NCBI RefSeq assembly: GCF_014648175.1
Contig: NZ_BMQP01000042.1
Coordinates: 1-64,000, forward strand
From: Planobispora rosea
Lineage (GTDB): Bacteria > Actinomycetota > Actinomycetes > Streptosporangiales > Streptosporangiaceae
Length of the DNA: 64,000 nucleotides
Direction of reading: 5' to 3'
The translations under genes were made by a program, and so were the position numbers. Of the stretch, positions 9,044 to 17,524 are shown piece by piece. Under the pieces are notes generated by a model. The model was not told where the DNA came from. It searched no databases and was given only the letters and a program-made list of their open reading frames with translations. The number at the start of each line of letters is the position of its first letter. Positions within the stretch are counted from its first letter, which is position 1.

Positions 9044-9375
9044 ATAGCTCTCCTGTGGTCGGGGGGCGGCAGCTGAACCGGATAAGTAACCGGGACGATA
9101 TGACCGCAGTGACAACGTTGTCAACAGGACAAAATAGGTAAGTGATGGCTGCTGACCAGTTATGATGTTGTGATAGGAGGTGGCGTAACCGGTTCACTTA
9201 TCCGGTCGATATGCTGCCCGACGGCACCCGGCCCGGCCGCGCCCGGGTGGACGGCTCTTGTCGGGGTTGTCACCGAATGACATTCTGGTTCCGCTGGGGG
9301 CGGACGCCGCGGCGATCGTCCGCGGCCGCCCGGCGTCCCGGCCGCCCGACCTCCGCCATGCCCCCGGGAGCGCGT
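9044..9375. promoter_or_regulatory. Divergent intergenic region with paired inverted elements
   Basis: This 332-bp gap separates the mannoside operon (minus) from the monooxygenase gene (plus). Besides the LacI palindrome it holds two near-identical elements in opposite orientation: GAACCGGATAAGTAACCGG at 9075-9093 and CCGGTTCACTTATCCGGTC at 9189-9207. They match as reverse complements apart from one inserted base and end differences. They flank the LacI site and could be operators for a second regulator serving both promoters. The stretch 9211-9375 is open in the monooxygenase frame but looks like leader, not protein. Confidence 0.5.
9110..9123. promoter_or_regulatory. LacI-family operator upstream of the mannoside operon
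   Basis: TGACAACGTTGTCA is a perfect 14-bp palindrome with the central CG typical of LacI/GalR operators. It lies 67 bp upstream of the binding-protein start codon. The partial LacI regulator at the left edge is the obvious candidate to bind it; binding is inferred. Confidence 0.8.
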
Positions 9376-11259
9376 ATGACCGTCGCCGGACGTCCCGCCA
9401 GAGCCGATGACATCCCCGCAGGCGGCGCCGACGACAGTGCCGGTGTCAAGGCCGCCGCAGGCGGCGCGGTCGACAAGGAGGCCCTGCGCCGGAAGTACCG
9501 TCAGGAGCGCGACAAGCGGCTCCGCCCCGACGGCAACGACCAGTACATCCGGCTGACCGGCAGGTTCGCGCACTACCTCGACGACCCCTACACGCCGCGG
9601 GTCCCGCGCGAGCCGAGGACCGACCACGTGACCGTCGCGTTCATCGGCGGCGGCTTCGCCGGCCTCGTCACCGGCGCCCGGCTGAAGGAGGCCGGCGTCG
9701 GTGACGTCCGCATCGTCGAGAAGGGCGGCGACTTCGGCGGCACCTGGTACTGGAACCGCTACCCGGGCGCGCAGTGCGACACGGCCTCGTTCGTCTACAT
9801 GCCGCTCCTGGAGGAGACCGGCCACATGCCGACGGAGAAGTACGCGCACGGGCCCGAGATCCTCGAACACTGCCGGCGCATCGGCAAGCACTACGACCTG
9901 TACGGCGACGCGCTCTTCCACACCGAGGTCACGGACCTCGAATGGGACGCGGCGCGGTCGCGCTGGATCATCCGTACCGACCGGGGCGACGAGTTCACCG
10001 CCCGGTTCGTCGCCATGGGCGTCGGCCCGCTGCACGTGCCGAAGCTGCCGGGCATCCCCGGGATCGACTCGTTCGCGGGGCACTCGTTCCACACGAGCCG
10101 GTGGGACTACGGCTACACCGGCGGCGACCCCTCGGGAGCGCCGATGGACAGGCTCGCCGGCCGGCGGGTCGCCGTCATCGGGACCGGGGCGACGGCCGTG
10201 CAGTGCGTGCCCCACCTGGCACGGGCGTGCGGGGAGCTGTACGTGTTCCAGCGCACGCCGTCGTCGGTCGACGTCCGCGGCAACCGGCCGACGGACCCCG
10301 AGTGGTTCGCCCGGATCGCGACCCCCGGCTGGCAACGGCGCTGGCTGGAGAACTTCACGGCCAACCAGACCGGCGGCGTCGCGGCGGAGGACCTGGTGAT
10401 GGACGGCTGGACCGACATCGCCCGGCGGGTGCGCTCCAGGATCATGGAGCTCGCGCCCGAGGACCGCACCCCGGAGAAGATGCTGGAGGCCTACGAGGAC
10501 TCCGACTTCGAGAAGATGGAGGAGATCCGCGCGCGCGTCGACGCGATCGTCGAGGATCCCGAGACCGCCCGGAGGCTCAAGGCCTGGTACCGCCAGCTGT
10601 GCAAGCGGCCGTGCTTCCACGACGAGTACCTTCAGGCGTTCAACGTCCCCGGAACCCACCTCGTCGACACCGACGGCAGGGGCGTGGAGCGGATCACCGA
10701 GCGGGGGGTCGTCGCCGCGGGACGGGAGTACGAGGTCGACTGCATCGTCTACGCCTCCGGCTTCGAGGTCGGCACCGAGTACACGCGGCGGGCCGGCTAC
10801 GACCTGACCGGCCGGGGCGGCGTCAAGCTCTCCGCGTACTGGGCCGAGGGCATGCGCACCCTGCACGGCACCCACGTGCACGGCTTCCCCAACGCCTTCA
10901 TCGTGCAGCCGACGCAGGGCGCCAACCTCATCTCCAACATCCCGCACAACCTCACGGAGGCGGGCGGCACGATCGCCATGATCGTCAAGTACGCCCTGGA
11001 CAACGGGTTCGACGAGGTCGAGGTCACCGAGGAGGCCGAGGACGCGTGGGTCGGACTCCTGCTGGGGCATCCGGGGACGCTGCTGGGGTCGCCGGACTGC
11101 ACACCGGGCTACTACAACAACGAGGGACAGGACCCGGGACCGCGGGGACGGCTCAACGTCGGCTACCCGCACGGGGCGACGGCCTACTTCGGCTACCTCG
11201 ACCGGTGGCGCGCGTCCGGGACTTTCGAGGGCCTGGAGTTCCGCCGGGGCGCGGCTTAG
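9376..11259 (+). CDS. Type I Baeyer-Villiger monooxygenase (FAD/NADPH)
   Basis: A 627-residue flavoprotein monooxygenase that should insert one oxygen next to a ketone carbonyl, giving an ester or lactone. The FAD Rossmann motif VAFIGGGFAGL is near residue 89. The Baeyer-Villiger fingerprint F-x-G-x(3)-H-x(3)-W-D is present as FAGHSFHTSRWD near residue 233, and the NADP Rossmann motif VIGTGATAVQ follows near 266. An N-terminal extension of about 70 residues precedes the FAD domain, as in the larger cyclohexanone/phenylacetone monooxygenase relatives. ATG 9376 was chosen because GGGAG sits 5 nt upstream; the frame is open back to 9211 but without family similarity. Monocistronic or with the following small gene. 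Natural ketone unknown. Confidence 0.9.
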   Translation: MTVAGRPARADDIPAGGADDSAGVKAAAGGAVDKEALRRKYRQERDKRLRPDGNDQYIRLTGRFAHYLDDPYTPRVPREPRTDHVTVAFIGGGFAGLVTGARLKEAGVGDVRIVEKGGDFGGTWYWNRYPGAQCDTASFVYMPLLEETGHMPTEKYAHGPEILEHCRRIGKHYDLYGDALFHTEVTDLEWDAARSRWIIRTDRGDEFTARFVAMGVGPLHVPKLPGIPGIDSFAGHSFHTSRWDYGYTGGDPSGAPMDRLAGRRVAVIGTGATAVQCVPHLARACGELYVFQRTPSSVDVRGNRPTDPEWFARIATPGWQRRWLENFTANQTGGVAAEDLVMDGWTDIARRVRSRIMELAPEDRTPEKMLEAYEDSDFEKMEEIRARVDAIVEDPETARRLKAWYRQLCKRPCFHDEYLQAFNVPGTHLVDTDGRGVERITERGVVAAGREYEVDCIVYASGFEVGTEYTRRAGYDLTGRGGVKLSAYWAEGMRTLHGTHVHGFPNAFIVQPTQGANLISNIPHNLTEAGGTIAMIVKYALDNGFDEVEVTEEAEDAWVGLLLGHPGTLLGSPDCTPGYYNNEGQDPGPRGRLNVGYPHGATAYFGYLDRWRASGTFEGLEFRRGAA

Positions 11260-11354
11260 GTACGGCCGGTCGCTGTCTTTCCATCCCGAACTGGGATAAT
11301 ACGGACGGCGACGTCGCGGCACCCACCACGCGGCGGGAAGACCGGAGGCCGGCC

Positions 11355-11702
11355 ATGAACGATCCTCCCGGCGGCCGGGACGGGCGTCCGGAGGCGGCGC
11401 GCGACCTCGCCGCGCTGACGCGGGAGAAGCGGCTCGCCGTCGTCGGTCTGATCAGCGCGTACATCCACTCCCCGGACATGGACGAGGACCTGGTCGCCGA
11501 CGTGGTCGCGGAGTTCCTGCCCACCGTGGACGACCGGTCGGACAGCGGCGTCGCCGCGGTGCAGAACGCGTACATGAACGTGATCGCCCATCTGCTGGGG
11601 GAGCTGGCGCGCGAGCGCGGCGAGCCGGTCGGGCAGGTGTGGCGGCGGACCGCGGTGGAGCTGCTGGTCGAGCAGGCCGGCGGAACGGGAGAATCCGGAT
11701 GA
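11355..11702 (+). CDS. Small helical protein of unknown function
   Basis: A 115-residue acidic, mostly helical protein whose family I do not recognise. ATG 11355 has GGAGG about 8 nt upstream and codon use is actinobacterial. Readable features: a charged N-terminus rich in Gly, Arg and Pro, then helices REKRLAVVGLISAYIHS and DEDLVADVVAEFLPTV, then NAYMNVIAHLLGELARERGE. No signal peptide, membrane helix or Cys/His metal motif. It follows the monooxygenase gene by 95 bp in the same direction, so co-transcription is possible; no function is proposed. Confidence 0.6.
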   Translation: MNDPPGGRDGRPEAARDLAALTREKRLAVVGLISAYIHSPDMDEDLVADVVAEFLPTVDDRSDSGVAAVQNAYMNVIAHLLGELARERGEPVGQVWRRTAVELLVEQAGGTGESG

Positions 11703-11731
11703 CGCCGTTGCCGTCCCCCGGACGGCTCGCC

Positions 11732-11832
11732 GGTGAACCCCGTGCCCCCTATGCCCGTGTCCCCTATGACGGTGAACCCCGTGCCCCCTATGCCCGTGTC
11801 CCCTATGACGGTGAACCCCGTGCCCCTATGAC
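11732..11832. repeat. 39-bp direct tandem repeat, about 2.6 copies
   Basis: Two perfect 39-bp copies (11732-11770, 11771-11809) and a third partial copy that has lost one C. Each unit begins GGTGAACCCCGTGCCCCC and ends CCCTATGAC. The array sits just after the small plus-strand gene and its last copy runs over the stop codon (11828-11826) of the convergent GTPase gene. Period is a multiple of three. Confidence 0.9.
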
Positions 11833-13733
11833 ATGGCCAGGTACCGGAGGTACTCCGTCCGGTCCAGCGGGTTGCCGTCGGTCCGGGGGCGGGTGGGCGG
11901 CCATCCGCGGGCCCGCCTGTCACCCGAGGGCCGGGACCACCACACGCCCTCACCGCGGGTCAGCCCCGGCAGGTGGCGTCTGGCCTCGTTGACCAGGCGA
12001 GCGGGGATCGAACCCGTGACGAGCGAGGGGGAGACGTCGGCCAGCTCCGCCTCCAGCGCGGACAACCTGGCGGCGACGGGACCGAACACCCCGGGCGGGA
12101 TCTCCACCTCGAAGGCGTGGCAGGGTTCGTACACCTGGGTGCCCGCGCGGGACAGGGCGGACATCAGCACCATCGGGGTCAGGTTGCGGAAGTCGGCCGC
12201 GGTGCTGACGGGAGGCTGGAAACCGGACCTGGTCAGGGTGACCGTGCAGTCGGTGACCGGCCAGCCGTACAGGCCCTCGCGGAGAGTGGCGTGTACGGCG
12301 TCCTCGATCGCCTGGTTGAAGGCGTGCGAGAGCGAGCCCAGCTCGACCTCCCGGCGGAACGTGAAACCCGTTCCGGGCTCGACGCGCAGGCCGACGGTGG
12401 CCCAGAAGTCGTGGTCACCGTGCCTGTCGAACTCCGTGTGGTCCTCTCCCACGCCGACGGGTCTCTCCAGGTAGATCTGGGTGCTGTCGGCGAAGACCGC
12501 CTCGACGCCGAACTCCTCGCGCAACCGCTCGGCCAGCACCTCCTTCTGGACCTCGCCGTAGAGAAGCACGGAGGTACCGCCGCCGGGCCGGGCCCGGGTG
12601 CCGATGAGCGGATCCTGCTCGGCCAGCCAGAGCAGGGCCGCGTGCAGGCGGGAGGCGTCGCCCGGGTGCGACGCCCGCACCACGGTCTCCAGGCTGGGCG
12701 GGACGAAGGCGGGCGTCCGGCTCCCGCCGGGGGACAGGTGATCGCCGACGCGGGCGCGCGACAGACCCCAGATCCTGGCGATGTCACCCGCCGCCAGCCG
12801 GTCGTCGGCGCCGGAGCCCACGACCTGCAGTCCGGTCACCCGGCCGGATCCGAGTCTCTGCCGCCGGTGCACCTCGCCGGAGAACAGGCGCAGGTAGGAG
12901 ACCTTCCGCCCGTCCCGGTCGCGTTCGATGGCGAAGATCGTTCCTCGGAGGGAGCCGTCCCGGGGGACGGGCACGGGAAGCAGATCGCGGATGCCGCCCA
13001 TGAGCCCGGCCACCCCCTGGCCGCCGATCGCCGATCCGTGGAACACGGGATGGACCAGGCACGCGGCGGTCTGCGCGGCCAGCGCCGCACGCAGCTCGTC
13101 CGGTCCGGGAGCGCGTCCTTCGACGAGGCATTCCAGCAGGGCGTCGTCGTGCTCGGCGAGAACCTCGGCGTCGAGGGGCACCGGCACGACGCGGACCTGC
13201 CGTACCGCGCCGGACGCGCAGGCGTTCACCGCGCCTGCGTTCGCTGTGCTTATATCCGCTGTGCTCGTGTCCGCTGCGACGGCGTTCACCGCGACGACGC
13301 GCAGCCCGGCGAGGATGTCACGCTGGAGCGCGCCCATCCGATCGATCTTGTTGACGAACAGCAGGGTGGGCAGGCGCATCTTCCGCAGGGCCTTCAGCAG
13401 GATCCGGGTCTGCGCCTGGATGCCCTCGACCGCGGAGATCACCAGGATGGCGCCGTCGAGCACGCCGAGAGCCCGCTCGACCTCGGCGACGAAGTCGGCG
13501 TGCCCGGGGGTGTCGATGAGGTTGACCTGGAGATCACCGATGCCGAACGAGGCGACGGCCGAGCGGATGGTGATGCCGCGGCGCCGCTCGATGCCGCCGG
13601 TGTCGGTCTGGGTGTCTCCGGCGTCGACGCTGCCGAGCCTGCCGATGGCGCCCGAGTCGAAGAGAAGTCGTTCGGTGAGACTGGTCTTACCCGCGTCGAC
13701 GTGCGCGAGCACGCCGATGTTCACAGTGGGCAT
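11826..13733 (-). CDS. Ribosomal protection GTPase (TetM/OtrA-like)
   Basis: A 635-residue translation-factor GTPase of the EF-G-like ribosomal protection class, which frees ribosomes of tetracycline by GTP hydrolysis. Seen: G1 AHVDAGKTSLTERLL, switch region RRGITIRSAVASF, G3 DTPGHADF, G4 NKIDR, then domains II-V with PVFHGSAIGGQGV and the C-terminal FEVEIP..GPV block. Length fits Tet(M)/OtrA. ATG 13733-13731 starts at the conserved PTVNIGVLAHVDAGKT; no clear Shine-Dalgarno sequence is seen, and an inverted-repeat arm covers that position. A degenerate 5-residue repeat (VNAVA-ADTST-ADIST type) interrupts the GTPase domain at about residues 147-170. Resistance is inferred from family; a cellular ribosome-rescue role is possible. 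Confidence 0.88.
   Translation of the reverse strand: MPTVNIGVLAHVDAGKTSLTERLLFDSGAIGRLGSVDAGDTQTDTGGIERRRGITIRSAVASFGIGDLQVNLIDTPGHADFVAEVERALGVLDGAILVISAVEGIQAQTRILLKALRKMRLPTLLFVNKIDRMGALQRDILAGLRVVAVNAVAADTSTADISTANAGAVNACASGAVRQVRVVPVPLDAEVLAEHDDALLECLVEGRAPGPDELRAALAAQTAACLVHPVFHGSAIGGQGVAGLMGGIRDLLPVPVPRDGSLRGTIFAIERDRDGRKVSYLRLFSGEVHRRQRLGSGRVTGLQVVGSGADDRLAAGDIARIWGLSRARVGDHLSPGGSRTPAFVPPSLETVVRASHPGDASRLHAALLWLAEQDPLIGTRARPGGGTSVLLYGEVQKEVLAERLREEFGVEAVFADSTQIYLERPVGVGEDHTEFDRHGDHDFWATVGLRVEPGTGFTFRREVELGSLSHAFNQAIEDAVHATLREGLYGWPVTDCTVTLTRSGFQPPVSTAADFRNLTPMVLMSALSRAGTQVYEPCHAFEVEIPPGVFGPVAARLSALEAELADVSPSLVTGSIPARLVNEARRHLPGLTRGEGVWWSRPSGDRRARGWPPTRPRTDGNPLDRTEYLRYLAMS
13222..13296. 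repeat. In-frame degenerate 15-bp repeat inside the GTPase gene
   Basis: Five head-to-tail 15-bp units: GCGTTCACCGCGCCT, GCGTTCGCTGTGCTT, ATATCCGCTGTGCTC, GTGTCCGCTGCGACG and GCGTTCACCGCGACG. On the coding strand they give five-residue units of the VNAVA / ADTST / ADIST kind, shortly after the NKID motif. Confidence 0.8.
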
Positions 13734-13741
13734 GGATGTCT

Positions 13742-13838
13742 GAGACCTCGGTCGGACGGACAGGACGCTGCGTTGTCGCGAAGCTCTGCCGCATCTGATC
13801 CTCCCGAGGTCTCGTGGAGGCCCCACGCTACCGGGGCC
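13742..13838 (-). promoter_or_regulatory. Structured leader of the ribosomal protection gene
   Basis: GAGACCTCGG (13742-13751) and CCGAGGTCTC (13804-13813) are perfect 10-bp inverted arms 52 nt apart; the inner arm lies 8 nt before the start codon, where a Shine-Dalgarno sequence would be. A second hairpin, GGCCCC (13819-13824) with GGGGCC (13833-13838), sits further upstream and may end transcription of the cholesterol oxidase gene. Together they could attenuate or mask translation, as leaders of other ribosomal protection genes do; regulation is inferred. Confidence 0.55.
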
Positions 13839-13877
13839 GCATCCGCCGGGCCGAACGGTTTTCCCTCCGGGGCGCCG

Positions 13878-15521
13878 TCACAGGTCGGTGGCGATGATCT
13901 TCTCGATGTTCCGTTCGGCGAGCGCCGTGATGGTGACGAACGGGTTGACGGTGGTGTTGCCGGGGATCAGCGCGCCGTCGATGACGTACAGGCCGGGATA
14001 GGCGGTGAGACGGCCGTAGTTGTCGGTGGCCCTGTTCAGCACCGCGCCGCCGAGCGGGTGGTAGGTGAGGTGGTCGCCCCAGATCTTGTAGACGCCGAAC
14101 AGGTCGGTCCGGTAGATCGTCCCCTCCCTGGAATTGATCTTGTCGAAGATCGTCTTGGCCATGGTGATGGATGCCTGCTTCCAGGCGGCCTGCCAGTTCA
14201 ACTCGACCTTCCCGGCCGAGGCGTTCCAGGAGAACTGGGCGCGGTTCGGGTTGTTGGTGATCGACAGGTAGAACGAGGCGTAGGTCTCGATCCCGGTGGG
14301 CAGCGGGGCGACCTCGGCGAACGCGCCGCCGGCGGCCCAGTTGTCGATGCCGCAGCAGGGGATGGCCGACTGGAGCGCGCCGGTCGGGTCCCACATGTGG
14401 TTGGCGCGGCCGCACATGACGTTGCCGTTGTCGCCCCAGCCCCTGCCGACCTCGCCGTTGAGGCCGGGCAGCGCGCCGGTGGCCTTCAGCCTGACCAGCA
14501 GCTTGCTGGTGCCGACGCTCCCGGCGGCGAAGAACACCCGGTCCGCGGTCACGTTCTTGACGGCCGTGACGGCGCCGGTGGTGCCGATCTGCTCGATGAC
14601 GACCGTGTAGCGGCCGCCGGCCGCCGGGGCGACCGAGGTGACCCGGTGCAGGGGTGAGATGGCGACCCTGCCGGTGGCCCTGGCGCGGGCGAGGTAGGTC
14701 TGCTGCAGTGATCTCTTGCCGTGGTTGTTGCCGTAGAGGATCTCCCCGGCCAGCGCCGACCTGGTGACGGTCCCGGCCGCCTCCCGCTCCATGTAGTCCC
14801 AGTCGTACACGTCGGGCACGAAGACGAACGGGAAGCCGGAGCGCTGGGCGTGCTTGCGGCCGACCCGGGCGTACTGGTAGCAGGCGGTGGAGTCGAACCA
14901 GGCCGGGTCGACGACGCCGACCCCGAGCTCGGCGTTGGCCCGCGGGTAGTAGACGCCGTACATCTCGTCGGCGTTGACCGAGGGCAGGACGGCGCCGAAG
15001 TTCTCGCGCCGGGGGGTGACGGCCATGCCGCCGTTGACCAGCGAACCGCCGCCGACGCCGCGGCCCTGGTAGACCGTGATGCCGCCGAACTCCTCGGCGT
15101 CCAGGATCCCGGTGTGGCGGGGGATGTCCCGGTCGATGGGGAGGCCGAGGAAGTAGTTCAGGGGCGCCTTGGTGCGGGTGCGCAGCCAGTAGGACCGGTA
15201 GTCCGGCTCGCGCGTGTTGCAGAAGATCTTGCCGTCCGGGCCGGGGGTGTCCCAGGCCATGCCCATCTCGACCATGTGCACGTCGACGCCCGCCTGGGCG
15301 AGGCGCAGGGCGGCGACGGAGCCGCCGTATCCGGTGCCGATCACCAGGACCGGGACGCGGGCCCCGTCGGCGATCGGCGCGGGTGCGGGGGCGGCCGCCG
15401 CGCGGGCCGGGGCGGCGTGGACGCCGAGGGCGGTGGCTCCCAGGACGGAGCCGGTTCCGGCGATGAATCCGCGACGTGAGATCTCTCGGAGGACGGGGTT
15501 TTCCGGGGCGCGGGCACTCAT
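13878..15521 (-). CDS. choA: Cholesterol oxidase, class I GMC flavoenzyme
   Basis: A 547-residue secreted flavoenzyme that oxidises cholesterol and isomerises it to cholest-4-en-3-one, producing hydrogen peroxide. The N-terminus has a Tat signal with twin Arg at 16-17 (SRRGFIAGTG) followed by a hydrophobic, Ala-rich stretch. Seen: FAD motif VIGTGYGGSVAALRLAQAG, the GMC signature YQGRGVGGGSLVNGGMAVTP, the catalytic-His block LTYHPLGGAVLN and the C-terminal PGNTTVNPFVTITALAERN with the conserved Asn. Length matches Streptomyces ChoA. ATG 15521 has AGGAG about 5 nt upstream. Free-standing; it may serve sterol catabolism or membrane attack. Highly confident. Confidence 0.93.
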   Translation of the reverse strand: MSARAPENPVLREISRRGFIAGTGSVLGATALGVHAAPARAAAAPAPAPIADGARVPVLVIGTGYGGSVAALRLAQAGVDVHMVEMGMAWDTPGPDGKIFCNTREPDYRSYWLRTRTKAPLNYFLGLPIDRDIPRHTGILDAEEFGGITVYQGRGVGGGSLVNGGMAVTPRRENFGAVLPSVNADEMYGVYYPRANAELGVGVVDPAWFDSTACYQYARVGRKHAQRSGFPFVFVPDVYDWDYMEREAAGTVTRSALAGEILYGNNHGKRSLQQTYLARARATGRVAISPLHRVTSVAPAAGGRYTVVIEQIGTTGAVTAVKNVTADRVFFAAGSVGTSKLLVRLKATGALPGLNGEVGRGWGDNGNVMCGRANHMWDPTGALQSAIPCCGIDNWAAGGAFAEVAPLPTGIETYASFYLSITNNPNRAQFSWNASAGKVELNWQAAWKQASITMAKTIFDKINSREGTIYRTDLFGVYKIWGDHLTYHPLGGAVLNRATDNYGRLTAYPGLYVIDGALIPGNTTVNPFVTITALAERNIEKIIATDL

Positions 15522-15601
15522 TGACGCTCCTCACTCTCAACAAGCTGAGAACAAGCCCTGCACAGTGCTCGCGCCTTGAGTTACTGCGTGGTCGTGGTAG
15601 C

Positions 15602-15707
15602 CGTCACAAATCCGTCCGTCACAAATCCGTCTGTCACAACTCAGCCCGTCGCGCCTCGGTCTGCTGGTACTCGGTCCGTTGAAGATGGGTCTGCTGAAAA
15701 CTCGGTC
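15602..15707. repeat. Degenerate 15-bp tandem array between genes
   Basis: Seven consecutive units: CGTCACAAATCCGTC twice, then TGTCACAACTCAGCC, CGTCGCGCCTCGGTC, TGCTGGTACTCGGTC, CGTTGAAGATGGGTC and a 16-bp TGCTGAAAACTCGGTC. The first two are identical and the rest drift but keep the CGGTC/CCGTC end. The array lies upstream of the cholesterol oxidase start, in otherwise featureless DNA. Confidence 0.85.
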
Positions 15708-15722
15708 CGCGTGCCCGGGACG

Positions 15723-16238
15723 TCAGGCCGCGGCGTGGCCGTTCCCCCGCCGGGGTGACGAGCCGCCGGGCAGCACGCACACGGTGTCGAGGCCCAGCAC
15801 GCGGTTGAGCCTGCCGAACGCCAGCCAGGAACCGATGCTCATGCTCAGCTCCACGATCTCGCGCTGGCTGTAGTGCGCGGTCATCCGCGCCCAGAACTCC
15901 TCGTCGAGGCCGTGGTGGTCCAGGGCGTACCGCTCGGCGTACTCGGCGGCCAGCCGGGTGCGGTCGTCGAAGGCGCTGGTGGTGCGCCACTCGCTCACCG
16001 CGTCGGCGAACTCCTCCTCGACCCTCTGCCCGTCCCGCTCGGTCCGCCAGTCGAGGCAGAAAGCACATCCGTTGAGCTGCGCGATCCGCAGCCGCGCGGC
16101 CTCGAACTCGCGGAGGCCGAGGGTCGTGTGGGCGTACACCGACAGGGAGAAGTTCGAGGCGGCGGCCCCGATGCCGGGGACCATCTCCCCCCACACGTAC
16201 GCGATCGGGTCCTTTCCCTCGGGAATGTCGATCCTCAT
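15723..16238 (-). CDS. AhpD-like carboxymuconolactone decarboxylase family protein
   Basis: A 171-residue all-helical protein of the AhpD/CMD superfamily. The core block is RLRIAQLNGCAFCLDWRT, with the redox CxxC pair of alkylhydroperoxidase-type members, followed by YAERYALDHHGLDEEFWARM and QREIVELSMSIGSWLAFGRLNRVLG. The CxxC pair suggests a peroxide-reducing or thiol role rather than lactone decarboxylation. ATG 16238 overlaps the stop codon of the upstream dehydrogenase gene (ATGA) and has AAGGAAG before it, so the two genes form an operon. Exact substrate unknown. Confidence 0.8.
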   Translation of the reverse strand: MRIDIPEGKDPIAYVWGEMVPGIGAAASNFSLSVYAHTTLGLREFEAARLRIAQLNGCAFCLDWRTERDGQRVEEEFADAVSEWRTTSAFDDRTRLAAEYAERYALDHHGLDEEFWARMTAHYSQREIVELSMSIGSWLAFGRLNRVLGLDTVCVLPGGSSPRRGNGHAAA

Positions 16239-17314
16239 AACTGCTTCCTTCCGAGCCTGCCGGCCGCGGGACGGAGCGGGACGTCGAGCGCGTCGTAGAG
16301 CCCGGGTCCCGCCTCCAGCAGCCAGTCGATCGCGCCCACCAGCCGGCCGGCCGCGGTGGCGTTCCCGCCCGCGGACCGGTTGCCTCCCTCGTCGACGGCC
16401 TCGACCGTGACCTCGATGCGCGGGCGGCCCTCGATGATCACCCGGTGTGCCCCGTCGCCGCCGGGCGGCACCGGCCAGTCCGGAGCGCAGGACGGGTGGA
16501 TGCGGGTGACGTGCTCGATGACGATGCGGGGTTCGCCCTCGACGACGCCCTGGACCTCGAACCGGACCGCGCCCTGGGTCCCCGCCTCGAAGCGGCCCAT
16601 CGCCTCGGTGCTCACCGCGGCGCCGAGCGGACGCCGCTCCACGGTCTCGCGGATCTCGTCGAGCTCGACCCCGAGGGCGCGGGCCATCAGCCGTACCTGC
16701 CCGCCCCAGACCATGGACGGGACCGTCGGCGCGATCATCGGCGGTTCGTAGTCCATCGGCTGGCCCATGCCGACCAGGTACCGGACGGAGTCGGGCTGGT
16801 CGTAGGTGGAGTAGTCGAAGATCTCCTGGCAGCGGATCACGTCCACGACGGTGCCGAGCCCGCTGATCAGCAGGGGCAGGACGTCGTTGCCCCAGCCGGG
16901 GTCGACGCCGGAGACGAACAGCGAGCCGCCGCCCTCCGCGATCGCGGCCAGCACCGGCTCCCGCACCTCCGGCGGGGCGCCGCGCTGGTCGTAGAGGGCG
17001 TACAGCGAGGGGGTGACGACCACGGCCCCGACCCGGATCGCCCGGACGACGTCGGCCAGGGCCTCGTCGGGTCGGACGTCGCCGGAGGCCGCGTACACCA
17101 CGGCGCCGGGACCGGCGGCCAGCGCCGCGTCGACGTCGCCGGTCGCCGCGACCCCCAGATCGCGGCCGAGCCCGCCGAGGTCGCCCGCGTCGCGGCCGAC
17201 CTTGCGCGGGTCGTGGACGACCACACCCGCGAGCTCCAGCGCGGGGTGCGCCTCGACGGCGCGGATGGCCGCGCGGCCGACGTTGCCGGTGCCCCAGACG
17301 ATGGTGGCTGTCAT
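16235..17314 (-). CDS. DapB-like NAD(P)-dependent dehydrogenase
   Basis: A 359-residue Rossmann-fold oxidoreductase related to dihydrodipicolinate reductase and 2,4-diaminopentanoate dehydrogenase. The dinucleotide motif is at the very start, ATIVWGTGNVGRAAIRAV, followed by VVVHDPRKVGRDAGDL and the block GVDPGWGNDVLPLLISGLG. The second half (FEVQGVVEGEPRIVIEHVTR) is the substrate domain. In actinomycetes such proteins are often annotated as dihydrodipicolinate reductase, but the true substrate is usually unknown and I do not assign lysine biosynthesis. It is translationally coupled to the AhpD-like gene. Confidence 0.78.
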   Translation of the reverse strand: MTATIVWGTGNVGRAAIRAVEAHPALELAGVVVHDPRKVGRDAGDLGGLGRDLGVAATGDVDAALAAGPGAVVYAASGDVRPDEALADVVRAIRVGAVVVTPSLYALYDQRGAPPEVREPVLAAIAEGGGSLFVSGVDPGWGNDVLPLLISGLGTVVDVIRCQEIFDYSTYDQPDSVRYLVGMGQPMDYEPPMIAPTVPSMVWGGQVRLMARALGVELDEIRETVERRPLGAAVSTEAMGRFEAGTQGAVRFEVQGVVEGEPRIVIEHVTRIHPSCAPDWPVPPGGDGAHRVIIEGRPRIEVTVEAVDEGGNRSAGGNATAAGRLVGAIDWLLEAGPGLYDALDVPLRPAAGRLGRKQL

Positions 17315-17524
17315 GACCGGAGCGTAGCAAGCGCTTGGTAGACTGAATAGATACTAATCTTTACGATTCTCCGCAACCGGGGAAACGTCACGCCTCCCGG
17401 AGTGCGCCGCCGGACACGCCGCCGGACATGCCGCGGTTTTCCGGTGACGGCGGCATTCGGCGGGTGTCGCGGCATGGCGTGTATCGCCGGTATTCGAATC
17501 TTTTTTCGATTACACTCGGCGGGT

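Noticed and set aside
9211..9375. N-terminal extension of the monooxygenase from 9211
   Set aside because: The extra residues have no family similarity; ATG 9376 has a Shine-Dalgarno sequence.
11826..13733. Elongation factor G
   Set aside because: Length, N-terminus (PTVNIGVLAHVDAGKT) and the GSAIGGQGV block fit ribosomal protection proteins rather than EF-G.
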